From contig NZ_JABCQG010000005.1 of the NCBI RefSeq assembly GCF_015244565.1, positions 1 through 64,000 of the forward strand: 64,000 bases of DNA, written 5' to 3'. Shown here piece by piece: positions 35,349 through 44,089 of the stretch. Each line of letters starts with the position of its first letter. Within the stretch, counting starts at the first letter, position 1. The notes beneath the pieces were generated by a model that saw only the letters and a program-made list of their open reading frames with translations, did not search any database and was not told the DNA's origin. This stretch comes from Gluconobacter vitians. GTDB taxonomy: Bacteria; Pseudomonadota; Alphaproteobacteria; Acetobacterales; Acetobacteraceae. A program made the translations under genes and the position numbers.

Positions 35349-36682
35349 GAACGGATTGCCTCCAGGCTATCAAGAAACTGCTTGGACCAGCTGCCCGCGG
35401 TGTTGCGGGAAACTTCGCCATACATGGCCGACCATGCCGCATGACGGGCCTCGACGTCCATGGTCAGGCCGATATGCAGCGCATCCGCCATCCCTTCGGC
35501 ATCCAGCGGATTGATCAGCAGTGCCTCGGGCATTTCCGGAGCCGCCCCCGCAAACCGGGACAATACCAGCACGCCGGGATCATCCTCATCCTGCGCCGCA
35601 ATGAACTCCTTGGCGACCAGATTCATGCCATCGCGCAGCGGCGTGACAAATCCCACATCCGCCATCCGGTAGAGCCCGGCGAGAATATGCCGCCCGATCG
35701 GCCAGGTCGTATACCGGATCGGAACCCAGTCCGGCGTGCCATAGGCGCCGTTGATCGTCCCGACCAGCCCGTCCAGCTCTTCCTTGAGCAGACGATAGCT
35801 CTCCACCCCACCACGGGAGACCGGCGTCACCTGAAGGAACGTCACCTGCCCCCGATGCTCGGGATAGTTCTTCAGAAGCGCCGCAAAGCCCTTCATCCGT
35901 TCCGGCAGACCCTTAGAATAGTCCAGCCGGTCTACCCCGATGATCAGTCGCGTCCCCTCAAGCGTATCGACGATCTTCGTCACTTCGTCGGAAGCCGCAC
36001 TCTCGATGGCCTGCTGGCGGAAACTGACCGGGTCAATGCCGATCGGCACTGCTTCAACAGCGGGCTTGAGACCGTAAACCTCAAAGCATCCCTTGAGATT
36101 GGTCTCGTCCTCGGGTGTCTGCACCCCGATTAGATCACAGGCCGCAAGCCCGGTCAGCAGCATGTCGAGCTTGGGCAACAGCCGCGCCACACTCCAGGGC
36201 GGAAACGGAATATGCAGGAAGAATCCGATTAGGCCCTTCACGCCCCGGTCCCGCAGCATCCGTGCCAGCGGGAACAGGTGATAGTCATGGATCCAGATCG
36301 TATCGCCCGGCTCCAGAAGTCCGACCAGCCTGTCCGCAAAGACCTCGTTGGCCGCATAATAGGCGTCGCAGTCCTCGCGGGTATAGCGGATCAGATTAGT
36401 CCGGTAATGGCACAGCGGCCACAGGACACCATTGGAAAAATTCAGATAGAAGCGGTCATATTCGCGCTTCGTCAGATCGAACGTCACATAATTGACGTTC
36501 CCGACCTGCTCCTGCTGGACCGGCCGTTTAGCAGCATCTTCGTGCTGCTGTCCCGACCATCCGAACCACAGGGTTTCCTTCGTCTGTATCGCGTCATACA
36601 GCCCGACCGTCAGCCCCCCCGCGGGCTGCGTACGCTCCCCCGGGGCAGGTGTCCGGTTGGAAACAATGATCAGGCGCCCCAT
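35339..36682 (-). CDS. otsA: Trehalose-6-phosphate synthase
   Basis: A 447-aa GT20 enzyme. It begins [14 protein letters not shown], continues with WFGWSGQ, the substrate-binding [32 protein letters not shown], and the C-terminal [14 protein letters not shown] segment. It transfers glucose from UDP-glucose to glucose-6-phosphate. It overlaps otsB by 13 bp and dsbB by 10 bp, so otsB-otsA-dsbB are read as one transcript. Trehalose is a compatible solute for high-sugar habitats. Confidence 0.96.
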   Translation of the reverse strand: MGRLIIVSNRTPAPGERTQPAGGLTVGLYDAIQTKETLWFGWSGQQHEDAAKRPVQQEQVGNVNYVTFDLTKREYDRFYLNFSNGVLWPLCHYRTNLIRYTREDCDAYYAANEVFADRLVGLLEPGDTIWIHDYHLFPLARMLRDRGVKGLIGFFLHIPFPPWSVARLLPKLDMLLTGLAACDLIGVQTPEDETNLKGCFEVYGLKPAVEAVPIGIDPVSFRQQAIESAASDEVTKIVDTLEGTRLIIGVDRLDYSKGLPERMKGFAALLKNYPEHRGQVTFLQVTPVSRGGVESYRLLKEELDGLVGTINGAYGTPDWVPIRYTTWPIGRHILAGLYRMADVGFVTPLRDGMNLVAKEFIAAQDEDDPGVLVLSRFAGAAPEMPEALLINPLDAEGMADALHIGLTMDVEARHAAWSAMYGEVSRNTAGSWSKQFLDSLEAIRSCH

Positions 36683-37392
36683 CCACGTCCCTCCGACAGA
36701 TCATGCAGCCAGCGACGGAACGTGGCTGCGTCTGGAAAATCATCAGGGATGAGCCAGCCTGCGCCCCCCATCTGGTTCGCCGCCCTCACCCCGTCCCGGT
36801 CTGTAACGTCGTCACCGACGAAAAGTGGGCGGCGTCCTTTGAAGGGCGCCTCAGCCATCAGTTCCTGAAGCGCCATTCCCTTATCGATCCCCAGAGGCCG
36901 CAGCTCTATGGCCATCTGCGCATCCTGAAGATGGAACCCCCCGCTTTCCACCGGCCAGGCCGACGTCAGCTCCCGAAAAGCAGATTCCGCCTCGGGAGCG
37001 CGGCGATAATGCAGCACCATTCCAGCTTTTTTGTGTTCAACACTGGCACCCGGATGATCTGACGCGGTTTTTTCAGCCGCATTCACCCAATGCGCGGGGA
37101 CCACGGGCAGCTCGCGCTCCCGCAATGCCTGTTCGGGAGCGGGGCGCACGACCACACCGTGCTCGCCCGCCACCGCATAGGGAATACCCGGCAGGAAATG
37201 GTCGATCTGAGCAATGGGACGCCCCGTGATGATCGCAAGCGCACCATCGAGCATGTCCCGCAGACGCAGCAGATCATCCGTCAGTCCATCCGGGACGCGG
37301 ACACTTTCGGGAGTGGGAGCGATGTCGACGAGTGTGCCATCGAAATCAAGCAGCAGAGCCGCCTGGGACGGAGAAAAGGGAACCTGAATCAT
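36670..37392 (-). CDS. otsB: Trehalose-6-phosphate phosphatase
   Basis: A 240-aa HAD-superfamily phosphatase. The nucleophile motif is LLLDFDGTLVDI, motif II lies in ALAIITGRP, and the late acidic motif is LFVGDDVTDRDG; AVAGEHGVV is also typical of OtsB. It dephosphorylates trehalose-6-phosphate. The start at 37392 is preferred for proximity to the first motif, though the ATG at 37434, 8 bp past the preceding stop, adds 14 residues and remains possible. Operon with otsA. Confidence 0.93.
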   Translation of the reverse strand: MIQVPFSPSQAALLLDFDGTLVDIAPTPESVRVPDGLTDDLLRLRDMLDGALAIITGRPIAQIDHFLPGIPYAVAGEHGVVVRPAPEQALRERELPVVPAHWVNAAEKTASDHPGASVEHKKAGMVLHYRRAPEAESAFRELTSAWPVESGGFHLQDAQMAIELRPLGIDKGMALQELMAEAPFKGRRPLFVGDDVTDRDGVRAANQMGGAGWLIPDDFPDAATFRRWLHDLSEGRGWGA

Positions 37393-37440
37393 GAAGCTGT
37401 CATTTCTTCCTGTTTCTGGATCATTCCGCCCCATCCGATG

Positions 37441-38127
37441 CTATTCGAGACCGGGATCGGCCTCGGGAGGCGGAAGAGGCTGACCCGAAGGCTGCGCTGG
37501 TGCAGCCGGAGCAAGGGACGGCGCCGCACCACTGGGGGGCGCGAGCGGAATGGGATTATGACTGTCCGGAGCAAGCGGTACAGAACCACCTGAGGCAGAA
37601 CCGGGCTGGGATGCCGGAGCATCGCCGCCCTCTTCCACCGGAACCTCCGCACTGGCGAGCACGGGTGCCTTCACCACAGGCAGAGGCCCCGCCTGCGGTG
37701 CCGTCGGCGTTCCCGCGCAGGAGACAACGCGCACATCGTACAAAGGGCTGCCATAAGTCGCGACAGAAGGTTCCTGCGCCAGCATCCAGCTATCAAATGG
37801 CGGCCGCTGCGGATCGCTGCTGTCCTTCAGATGCAGCAGGGCCCCGGCATCCGCCGCCAGCGTCTGCGGCCGGCTGACACAGGCTTCAACACTTACTGAC
37901 AGACTATGATAGGTCGCACTGCCACCGACCGGAATCGTCAGCAGTTCCAGATGCGCATCCAGACGGTCCAGCACACGCACCACGGCCTGTGACTGCCCCT
38001 GCCAAGTCGTGGCCGGATACATTGCAGGAGGCGCCACACCCGTCGCCGCCCGGACCGGCGCACTGCCCAGCAGGAGCGCTCCAGCCGCACCACACAGCAG
38101 AGCCTTTGCGGGATGCCGCTTCATCAT
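37441..38127 (-). CDS. DUF2155 domain exported protein
   Basis: A 228-aa protein with a signal peptide (KALLCGAAGALLLGSAPVRA). Residues about 40-140 match DUF2155: AVVRVLDRLDAHLELLTIPVG, SLSVSVEACVSRP, and FDSWMLAQEPS followed by PLYDVRVVSC. The last 80 residues are Pro/Ala-rich and likely disordered. DUF2155 is common in alphaproteobacteria near mlaD and has no established function. It overlaps the small gene upstream by 4 bp (ATGA), in a unit with mlaD. Confidence 0.85.
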   Translation of the reverse strand: MMKRHPAKALLCGAAGALLLGSAPVRAATGVAPPAMYPATTWQGQSQAVVRVLDRLDAHLELLTIPVGGSATYHSLSVSVEACVSRPQTLAADAGALLHLKDSSDPQRPPFDSWMLAQEPSVATYGSPLYDVRVVSCAGTPTAPQAGPLPVVKAPVLASAEVPVEEGGDAPASQPGSASGGSVPLAPDSHNPIPLAPPSGAAPSLAPAAPAQPSGQPLPPPEADPGLE

Positions 38128-38366
38128 GACGATTGTTCTCCAGCCCTGCCCTGAAACGGACTTTTCAGATCGGACAGCATGGCCTGAAAGGTCTGCAGCA
38201 TGGCCTGCGGCGTAACCCCCATCAGGACGCCGTCATCAAACGCATCCTGCAAGGCCTGTCGCAGCTCTGCATCGTTCTCACGCAGGATCTGCACCTTCTC
38301 CGCGCAGGAGACAGGATTGCCTTCGTGGTCCACCCACAGAAACGCATCTTTCTGCGCATCCGTCAT
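38124..38366 (-). CDS. Small conserved-looking protein between mlaD and DUF2155
   Basis: An 80-aa acidic, helical protein without signal peptide or membrane segment (HEGNPVSCAEKVQILREND, then LRQALQDAFDDGVLMGV). It lies 3 bp after mlaD and overlaps the DUF2155 start by 4 bp, so it is very likely translated. I do not recognise a family; the context suggests a cytoplasmic partner in envelope maintenance, which is inference only. Confidence 0.7.
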   Translation of the reverse strand: MTDAQKDAFLWVDHEGNPVSCAEKVQILRENDAELRQALQDAFDDGVLMGVTPQAMLQTFQAMLSDLKSPFQGRAGEQSS

Positions 38367-38369
38367 GGC

Positions 38370-38894
38370 TCAGGGCTCATCCGCAAGACTACCCGCAGGC
38401 GGCTTGCCCGCGGCAGCCTTCTGGCTCTTCTGCAGCGAATCCGTCACGGAGAAAATGAACTTGCTCAGCAGCTGCTCCAGACTGATCGAACCCTGCGTCT
38501 CGGTCATGACCCCACCGGCCTTGACCATCGAATCCGCCCCGCCCGGGGACAAAGCAATATACTTGCCCCCCAGCAGGCTGTCAGACGTCACGATCGCCGC
38601 GGAATCCGTCGGCAGCTTCACATCGGGTGCGAGTGTAAACGTCACCTGAGCCTGAAAACTCTTGGGATCGACCACGGCCCCGGTCACGTGCCCCACGGTA
38701 ATGCCCGCAAGCCGCACATCGGACCCGACCGTCAGGCCATCGATCTGGCTGAAGGACGCATGAACAGGGTATCCCCCGTCATCGCTCTGATGATGCCCGA
38801 CCATGGCCGCAACCAGAAGACCCGCAAGACAGGCCAGGACTGCGAACCCGGCCAGAAGCTCCAGCCGGTCATGGCGGACCGTGACAGCGCTCAT
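38370..38894 (-). CDS. mlaD: Mce/MlaD family lipid-transport protein
   Basis: A 174-aa protein with one N-terminal membrane helix (LELLAGFAVLACLAGLLVAAMV) and a single MCE domain: ASFSQIDGLTVGSDVRLAGITVG, then DSLLGGKYIALSPGG. MlaD is the periplasmic hexameric part of the Mla system, which moves phospholipids between membranes. The partner permease and ATPase (MlaE, MlaF) are not in this window. It starts the run mlaD, 80-aa protein, DUF2155. Confidence 0.92.
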   Translation of the reverse strand: MSAVTVRHDRLELLAGFAVLACLAGLLVAAMVGHHQSDDGGYPVHASFSQIDGLTVGSDVRLAGITVGHVTGAVVDPKSFQAQVTFTLAPDVKLPTDSAAIVTSDSLLGGKYIALSPGGADSMVKAGGVMTETQGSISLEQLLSKFIFSVTDSLQKSQKAAAGKPPAGSLADEP

Positions 38895-39091
38895 GACGTT
38901 ACCCTCGTGAAAATCATCCTTCCTGCACTACCCGACTCCGCTTCGCGCGTCCAATCTTCCCGTAGAAATCGTCCCGATCGGGCTGATGAAAAATGTTATC
39001 CCCCATATCCCCATGTTCCCGCCCATTAGCGGCTTTCCGAAGGCCCTTTTCCGGCTTACGGGGCCATGGTCGCAGGGCGTAGATTCGCAGC
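38895..39091. other. Divergent intergenic region, mlaD and NrdJ-like gene
   Basis: A 197-bp gap that must hold two divergent promoters. I see no ORF with a supported start and no strong hairpin. Confidence 0.35.
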
Positions 39092-40615
39092 ATGACAGCT
39101 CGCCTTCACTGGACCGGCGTTCGCATGAGGACGCTTCAGGTCATGACCGACCCCGACGACAGCGCCCTGCGCTCCGTCACCCTTCCTGCCGCTTGGGATG
39201 ACGAGGCCGCACAGGCCCTCGCGCAGATCACCCTGAATGGTGGGCCGGTCAGACTTGCCGCCGAGGCCGCCCGCTGGGTGGACACGATTGATGCGTGCCC
39301 GCCTTTGCCCGGCACCCCGGCCAACACGCCATCGCCGGGCCGGAGCCTGTCCTATCTTCTGCTGATGCAGCAGATGGCCCCGAACGCGGCACTGTGGCAG
39401 TGCCAGCCGGACGAAACACCCGGCTTCACCATCCGTCTGTCCAGCTTCGTGCAGGAGACCGGATTCGCTGCCGAACATTTCGTCGCCTGCCTGCGTCTGG
39501 CCTGCGATGCCCTGCGCCGCCTTCACGCCGCGACCCGGATCGAACGCACGGGTGAGCTGCCCCTGTTCGATCTCCCCGCGAAGCCGGAAGACGAAGCCGC
39601 AGGACTCATTCTCCTGACCGATCTCGATGCCTGCCTGGCAGCCCTCGGTCTCGACTATGACAGTGACGACGCCCGCAACGCCGCCTGCGCCATGGCCGCA
39701 CTCGCCACCACGGTAGCCCGCGCTGGGACGAAGCTGTCCCCGCCTTCCATTCCGGAATCGCCCTTGTCAGGGCTGCGAACCCTCGCATCCTCGGTCTGCG
39801 CTGCCGAAGAGGGACGACATTTCTGCCCGATCGAAACCGGATTTTCCTCCCCGGCCCCGACCGAAGGGCTTCTGGGCGTCGAAACCTGCGGTTTCGCCCC
39901 GGCCTTCTCGCCTCTGCGCGAAGATGGACATCTGCGTGCATCCACGCGGGCCCGGCTGGCCTGCCGTGGCCTGACGCCCGAATCCGCCCTGGCACTCGCA
40001 CTGGCTGGCGAAACCCCGCTCCCGCCCGTTCGTCCGCAGGCTCAGGCTGCCATGCACGCCGCCGTGAAGAACGTCGTGGACTTCCTGCCGGCGGTGCCGG
40101 AACCCGATCTAGCCGACCTTCAGGCCAAGCTGGCCCGTGGCGTGCGCCGCCCGCTCCCCATGCGCCAGACCGGGTTCACCCAGCGCGCAGCCGTGGGCGG
40201 CCACAGTCTTTTCATGCGCACCAGCGAGTTCGAGGACGGCACGCTCGGCGAGATCAGCCTCACCCCGCCCCGCGAGAGCCCAATGGCCCGCGGCCTGATG
40301 GACTGCCTCGGCCACGCCGTCAGCATCGGCTTGCAATATGGCGCTCCGCTGGAGGCCTTTGTGGAGCGATTCGCCTATACGCGCTTCGGCCCCGCAGGCA
40401 CTGTTGAGGGCGATCCGTCCACGGCTTACGCGACCTCCATGCTCGATTACGCCTTCCGCACGCTGTCGGAAGCCTATCTGGGCGAGCACATGCCGGACGC
40501 CCCCCGCGTCGAACCCAGTTCGGAAGATCCAGCCCCCATGCTGCCCTTCGGACGCGGCTCCGGCGAAAGCCCGGAATGGAAGGACCGCGGGCACCGCCTG
40601 AAACTGGTCAGCTAG
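39092..40615 (+). CDS. NrdJ-like protein lacking the ribonucleotide reductase core
   Basis: A 507-aa protein built from segments that resemble B12-dependent ribonucleotide reductase. Residues 28-45 recall its N-terminal VTVPPGW region, 86-103 recall ARQMAAPNSPQW, 177-195 (DLDACLAALGLDYDSDDAR) recall the GLPYDSDEGR helix, and 357-456 follow the C-terminal region closely (GFTQRAAVGGHSLFMRT, YTRFGPAGTVEGD, LDYAFR). The long central part holding the NxCxE active site and the barrel is missing, so reductase activity is not expected. It may be a regulator or a degenerate paralog. The start at 39092 is uncertain; an ATG at 39125 is an alternative. Codon use looks native. Confidence 0.7.
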   Translation: MTARLHWTGVRMRTLQVMTDPDDSALRSVTLPAAWDDEAAQALAQITLNGGPVRLAAEAARWVDTIDACPPLPGTPANTPSPGRSLSYLLLMQQMAPNAALWQCQPDETPGFTIRLSSFVQETGFAAEHFVACLRLACDALRRLHAATRIERTGELPLFDLPAKPEDEAAGLILLTDLDACLAALGLDYDSDDARNAACAMAALATTVARAGTKLSPPSIPESPLSGLRTLASSVCAAEEGRHFCPIETGFSSPAPTEGLLGVETCGFAPAFSPLREDGHLRASTRARLACRGLTPESALALALAGETPLPPVRPQAQAAMHAAVKNVVDFLPAVPEPDLADLQAKLARGVRRPLPMRQTGFTQRAAVGGHSLFMRTSEFEDGTLGEISLTPPRESPMARGLMDCLGHAVSIGLQYGAPLEAFVERFAYTRFGPAGTVEGDPSTAYATSMLDYAFRTLSEAYLGEHMPDAPRVEPSSEDPAPMLPFGRGSGESPEWKDRGHRLKLVS

Positions 40616-40758
40616 GGCGAAAACGGGTTTCGATGGCTCCGGCGAGCAGAATACATTGACAGTCAACGGACTCGCCGGTAGCTAGCGCCTGCGCTGAGAA
40701 GGAATCCGGTTAAACGACCGGGTAAGAAGGATGCGTACAGGGTAAGGGATCAGACCTC
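40616..40758 (+). promoter_or_regulatory. Leader region of the F0 ATP synthase operon
   Basis: A 143-bp region before atpI. CCGGCGAG (40639-40646) and CTCGCCGG (40671-40678) form a perfect 8-bp inverted repeat with a 24-nt loop that contains TTGACA-like sequence. The operon promoter should lie here. Confidence 0.4.
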
Positions 40759-41127
40759 ATGGGACACGCCCCTGCCGGTGACGACGGAAACTTCGACGAA
40801 CGCCTCAGGCGTGCCCGTCAGAAGCTCGATCCCCGCTCAGGGGAATTCGCCGTAACCGACGAGGGCAATGGTGACAGTTCCATGTCATCCCTTGGACTGG
40901 CGATCCGCGTGGGAACGGACCTTGTGGCCGGGCTCGCGGTCGGTGTAGCCATAGGCTACGCGCTGGGTCACTGGTTCGGGTACAGGGCTCTGTTCCTGTC
41001 CGTTTTCGCCCTGGCAGGATGTGGTGCCGGCATGTTGAATGTCTGGCGGGTTTTGAAGGATTCGGACATGGTGTCCGGACCGAAAGATGACGGGAGAAGC
41101 CAGCGTGGCAGCCGGATCGACGATTGA
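40759..41127 (+). CDS. atpI: AtpI/AtpZ-type ATP synthase assembly protein
   Basis: A 122-aa protein with two membrane helices (LVAGLAVGVAIGYALGHWFG and LFLSVFALAGCGAGMLNVW) after a charged N-terminus with an RRARQKLD segment. This is the AtpI pattern; AtpI helps assemble the c-ring. It is the first gene of the F0 operon and overlaps atpB by 41 bp. Confidence 0.88.
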   Translation: MGHAPAGDDGNFDERLRRARQKLDPRSGEFAVTDEGNGDSSMSSLGLAIRVGTDLVAGLAVGVAIGYALGHWFGYRALFLSVFALAGCGAGMLNVWRVLKDSDMVSGPKDDGRSQRGSRIDD

Positions 41128-41854
41128 CGCGCTCGGACAGTTCGAGCTCCATCCGGTTCTTGGACATCTGGGAGAAGCCCTGCGGTTCTCGCAGTCGCCA
41201 CTGTTCATGCTGATCGCCGCCGCCGTCGTTCTGGTCTTCCTGTATGTCGGAATGCGCCCCGCCGCCGTCGTGCCGGGCCGCCTTCAGGCCGCCGCCGAAA
41301 TCAGCTACGATTTCGTCCATGACCTCGCCGTCAGCACGATCGGTGAAAACGGCGCAACGTTCTTCCCGTTTGTCTTCGCGATCTTCTTCTTCATCCTGGC
41401 GGGCAACTATCTCGGTCTGCTGCCCTTCTCCTTCACGTACACCAGCCATATCGCCGTAACCTTCGGCCTGGCCATCATGGTGTTCATCATCTCGATCCTT
41501 GCTTCCATCCGTTTTCAGGGTGTCGGCTTCCTCAAGCACTTCCTGCCCGCTGGAACGCCTGTCTGGCTTGCTCCGCTGCTGGTGCCGATCGAGCTCATTT
41601 CTTTCCTTTCGCGTCCGGTCAGCCTGTCGATCCGACTTTTCGCCAACATGGTGGCGGGTCACGTGCTTCTGGAAGTGTTTGCCGGCTTCACGATCATGCT
41701 CGCCGGTCTGGGCGCATTCGGCCATGTCCTGGCCATCGCCCCGATCGCGATCAACATCGCGCTGACGGCCCTCGAACTGCTGGTGGGTGTGCTGCAGGCC
41801 TATGTGTTCGCCATCCTCACCTGCATCTATCTGCGTGAGGCCGTCGCTCACTGA
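41087..41854 (+). CDS. atpB: F0F1 ATP synthase subunit a
   Basis: A 255-aa membrane protein. [18 protein letters not shown] contains the essential arginine (Arg183) facing the c-ring, and [22 protein letters not shown] forms the conserved last helix. The ATG at 41087 is used, but a GTG at 41105 has a better GGGAG site and would shorten the protein by six residues. It overlaps atpI and precedes atpE by 53 bp. F1 genes (atpHAGDC) are not in this window, as in other acetic acid bacteria with split operons. Confidence 0.95.
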   Translation: MTGEASVAAGSTIDALGQFELHPVLGHLGEALRFSQSPLFMLIAAAVVLVFLYVGMRPAAVVPGRLQAAAEISYDFVHDLAVSTIGENGATFFPFVFAIFFFILAGNYLGLLPFSFTYTSHIAVTFGLAIMVFIISILASIRFQGVGFLKHFLPAGTPVWLAPLLVPIELISFLSRPVSLSIRLFANMVAGHVLLEVFAGFTIMLAGLGAFGHVLAIAPIAINIALTALELLVGVLQAYVFAILTCIYLREAVAH

Positions 41855-41907
41855 GCCACACCAGCTTCGCACTAACCCTTTTAATCGACCCAACAAGGAA
41901 CCTGACA

Positions 41908-42165
41908 ATGGACGTTCAAGCCGCTCACGAATTCGGCATCAGCATCGCCCAGGCCGCCCGTGACCTCGGTGCCGGTATTGCCGTTTTCGCCCTCGCCGGT
42001 GTCGGCATGGGTCTCGGCAACATCTTCTCGACGCTGATCAGCTCGGTTGCCCGCAACCCGGCCTCGCGTCCGCATGTCTTCGGCATCGGCATGCTGGGCT
42101 TCGCGCTGACGGAAGCCGTCGCGCTGTTCGCCCTGCTGATCGCCTTCCTGATCCTGTTCGCCTGA
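41908..42165 (+). CDS. atpE: F0F1 ATP synthase subunit c
   Basis: An 85-aa two-helix proteolipid. [23 protein letters not shown] forms the first helix, the polar loop contains RNP, and Glu69 in [16 protein letters not shown] is the ion-binding carboxylate. The absence of the extra Gln/Ser/Thr ligands used for Na+ suggests proton coupling. Confidence 0.96.
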   Translation: MDVQAAHEFGISIAQAARDLGAGIAVFALAGVGMGLGNIFSTLISSVARNPASRPHVFGIGMLGFALTEAVALFALLIAFLILFA

Positions 42166-42173
42166 GGTCGAAC

Positions 42174-42734
42174 ATGTACCGTACGCCACGCCTCTTCCTG
42201 TTCGCCGCTCCGCTTGCGGCCGTGCCGGGCCGTGCCGTGGCTGCGGGCATGCCACAGCTGAACTTCCACGATCCGCTGCTGATCGGACAGGTCGTCTGGG
42301 GAGCCGTCATCTTTGGCGGCTTCTATCTCGCCCTGAGCCGCTTCGCACTGCCGCGTGTCGAACGGGTGCTGACCAACCGTCGGACCCGGATCCAGAACGA
42401 TCTGGATGTTGCCCGCAAGGCCAAGGCTGAAGCCGACCGTGCCAGCGCGGAACTCCTCAGCGTCCGTCATGAAGCAGCCGAGCAGGCCCGCGCCCATGTG
42501 GAGCGGATCCAGAGCGAAGCCCGCGCCAATGCGGAGGCTCACGCTGCGGAAACGGCAAAGCGCCTCGAAACCGAGATCGCAAACGCCGAGACCCGTATCA
42601 CCCAGTCCCGTGAACAGGCCCTGTCCAGCCTGTCCGAGATCGCCACCAGCACTACCCAGGATCTGGTGTCGCGTCTGATCGGCACGCAGGACGAACAGAC
42701 TGTCGCCAGCGCCGTCAAACGCGTCAGCGCCTAA
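42174..42734 (+). CDS. F0F1 ATP synthase subunit b' (AtpF2/AtpX)
   Basis: A 186-aa b-type subunit. After a short signal-like N-terminus and a membrane helix (IGQVVWGAVIFGGFYLALSRFALPRV) it is a long coiled coil rich in Ala, Glu and Arg. It precedes a second b subunit, the b'-b heterodimer arrangement typical of alphaproteobacteria. GAGG lies before the ATG. It is the stator stalk linking F0 to F1. Confidence 0.92.
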   Translation: MYRTPRLFLFAAPLAAVPGRAVAAGMPQLNFHDPLLIGQVVWGAVIFGGFYLALSRFALPRVERVLTNRRTRIQNDLDVARKAKAEADRASAELLSVRHEAAEQARAHVERIQSEARANAEAHAAETAKRLETEIANAETRITQSREQALSSLSEIATSTTQDLVSRLIGTQDEQTVASAVKRVSA

Positions 42735-42744
42735 GGAGACGAAG

Positions 42745-43245
42745 ATGTTCCACGATCCCCGGTTCTGGACCGCCCTCGCCTTCGTCCTGTTCTTCGTCAT
42801 TTTCGGGCGCAAGCTCTGGATCGCCGTCACCGGCCATCTGGATGCACGTGCCGACAGCGTCCGCCACGATCTCGACGAGGCTGCCCGCCTGCGTCGCGAA
42901 GCCGAGCAGATGCTGGAAGATGCCACCCGCGAGCGTGAAAAGACCCTGGCCGAAACACAGGCCATGCTTGCACGCTCCGAAGCCGAGGCCGCCGGTCTGG
43001 CAGAACGCGCCCGCAGGGACGCCGAAGCCGCCGCAACCCGTTACGAAAAAATGGCGCAGGATCGCATTCACGCCGCCGAGCGTTCGGCCATCCGTGAAAT
43101 CCAGGATCGCGCTGCCCAGATCGCTGTTGCCGCAGCCCGCGACGTCGTGTCGACCCGTCTGACGGAGAGCCCCGACATCGCCGCAACCCTGATCGACAAG
43201 GGCATCGACAGCCTGCCGGAAGCCCTTCGGCGCTCCGCTGCCTGA
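42745..43245 (+). CDS. atpF: F0F1 ATP synthase subunit b
   Basis: A 166-aa b subunit with the N-terminal membrane helix FWTALAFVLFFVIFGRKLW and a long coiled-coil stalk (ARLRREAEQMLEDATREREK and onward). It forms the stator with b'. The 10-bp spacing after b' and the TAAGGAGACG ribosome-binding site show cotranscription. A glycosyltransferase gene begins 4 bp later. Confidence 0.95.
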   Translation: MFHDPRFWTALAFVLFFVIFGRKLWIAVTGHLDARADSVRHDLDEAARLRREAEQMLEDATREREKTLAETQAMLARSEAEAAGLAERARRDAEAAATRYEKMAQDRIHAAERSAIREIQDRAAQIAVAAARDVVSTRLTESPDIAATLIDKGIDSLPEALRRSAA

Positions 43246-43249
43246 TCCG

Positions 43250-44017
43250 ATGCCCACCTCCACGGTGCAAGGTTCCTTTCATGACGACGGACAGCTTACA
43301 AGGCTCTCCGTCGTCATGGCCGTTTTGAACGAGGCGGAGAACATCCTCCCTGTCTGTCAGGAACTGGCAGACACCTTCGGCGCCGACCCTTCTGTAGAAA
43401 TTCTGGCAATTGACGACGGCAGCACCGACGCCACCGTCAAAAAGCTTCTGGAAGCCAGGCAGACGCTCCTGCCCTGCCTACGGATCATCAGCCATCCAAA
43501 ACGCCTCGGTAAATCCGCTGCCCTCCGCACCGGCATTACTGCCGCAAAGGGCCAGTGGATCGCCACCATCGACGGCGATGGTCAGGACGACCCATCTGCC
43601 ATCCTGAAAATGCTGGATCGCGCCGCATCGGCTCCGGGCGCAGCACCGCTGGTCGTGGGCGTCCGGCGCAAGCGCAATGACCGCCTGTCCCGCCGTATCG
43701 CAACACGCTTTGCCAATGGCCTGCGTCGCCGCCTTCTGAACGACGGCTGCCCCGACACCGGCGCACCGCTCAAGCTGTTCTCCCGCGAGCTCTTCCTGAA
43801 GATCCCGCAATTTGAAGGCGTTCATCGTTTCCTGCCTGCCCTGCTGGGACATTACGGCGCGCCACTGATCTGCATCGAAGTCCAGCATCGCGCACGCCTT
43901 CATGGTAGCTCGAAATATACAAATTTCAACCGGGCCCTCGTGGGAATCCGTGACCTTCTGGGCGTCATGTGGCTTCAGAACCGCACGCACCTGCCCGACC
44001 ATCTGACCGAACACTGA
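43250..44017 (+). CDS. Family 2 glycosyltransferase (polyprenyl-phosphate type)
   Basis: A 255-aa GT2. It shows LSVVMAVLNEAENILPVC, VEILAIDDGSTDAT, SHPKRLGKSAALRTGI and the second acidic motif TIDGDGQDDPSAI, as in ArnC/DPM1-like enzymes that load a sugar onto undecaprenyl phosphate. Unlike ArnC it has no C-terminal membrane helices. Next to it is a GT39 transferase, which would use such a lipid-linked sugar. It starts 4 bp after atpF, so it may share the ATP synthase transcript. Confidence 0.85.
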   Translation: MPTSTVQGSFHDDGQLTRLSVVMAVLNEAENILPVCQELADTFGADPSVEILAIDDGSTDATVKKLLEARQTLLPCLRIISHPKRLGKSAALRTGITAAKGQWIATIDGDGQDDPSAILKMLDRAASAPGAAPLVVGVRRKRNDRLSRRIATRFANGLRRRLLNDGCPDTGAPLKLFSRELFLKIPQFEGVHRFLPALLGHYGAPLICIEVQHRARLHGSSKYTNFNRALVGIRDLLGVMWLQNRTHLPDHLTEH

Positions 44018-44089
44018 AGCCGTCACCGGATCCGGCCCTCCGGGATCCTGCCGCATGCCCGGCCTGACAGAACGGCGCGGAGAGTCCCC

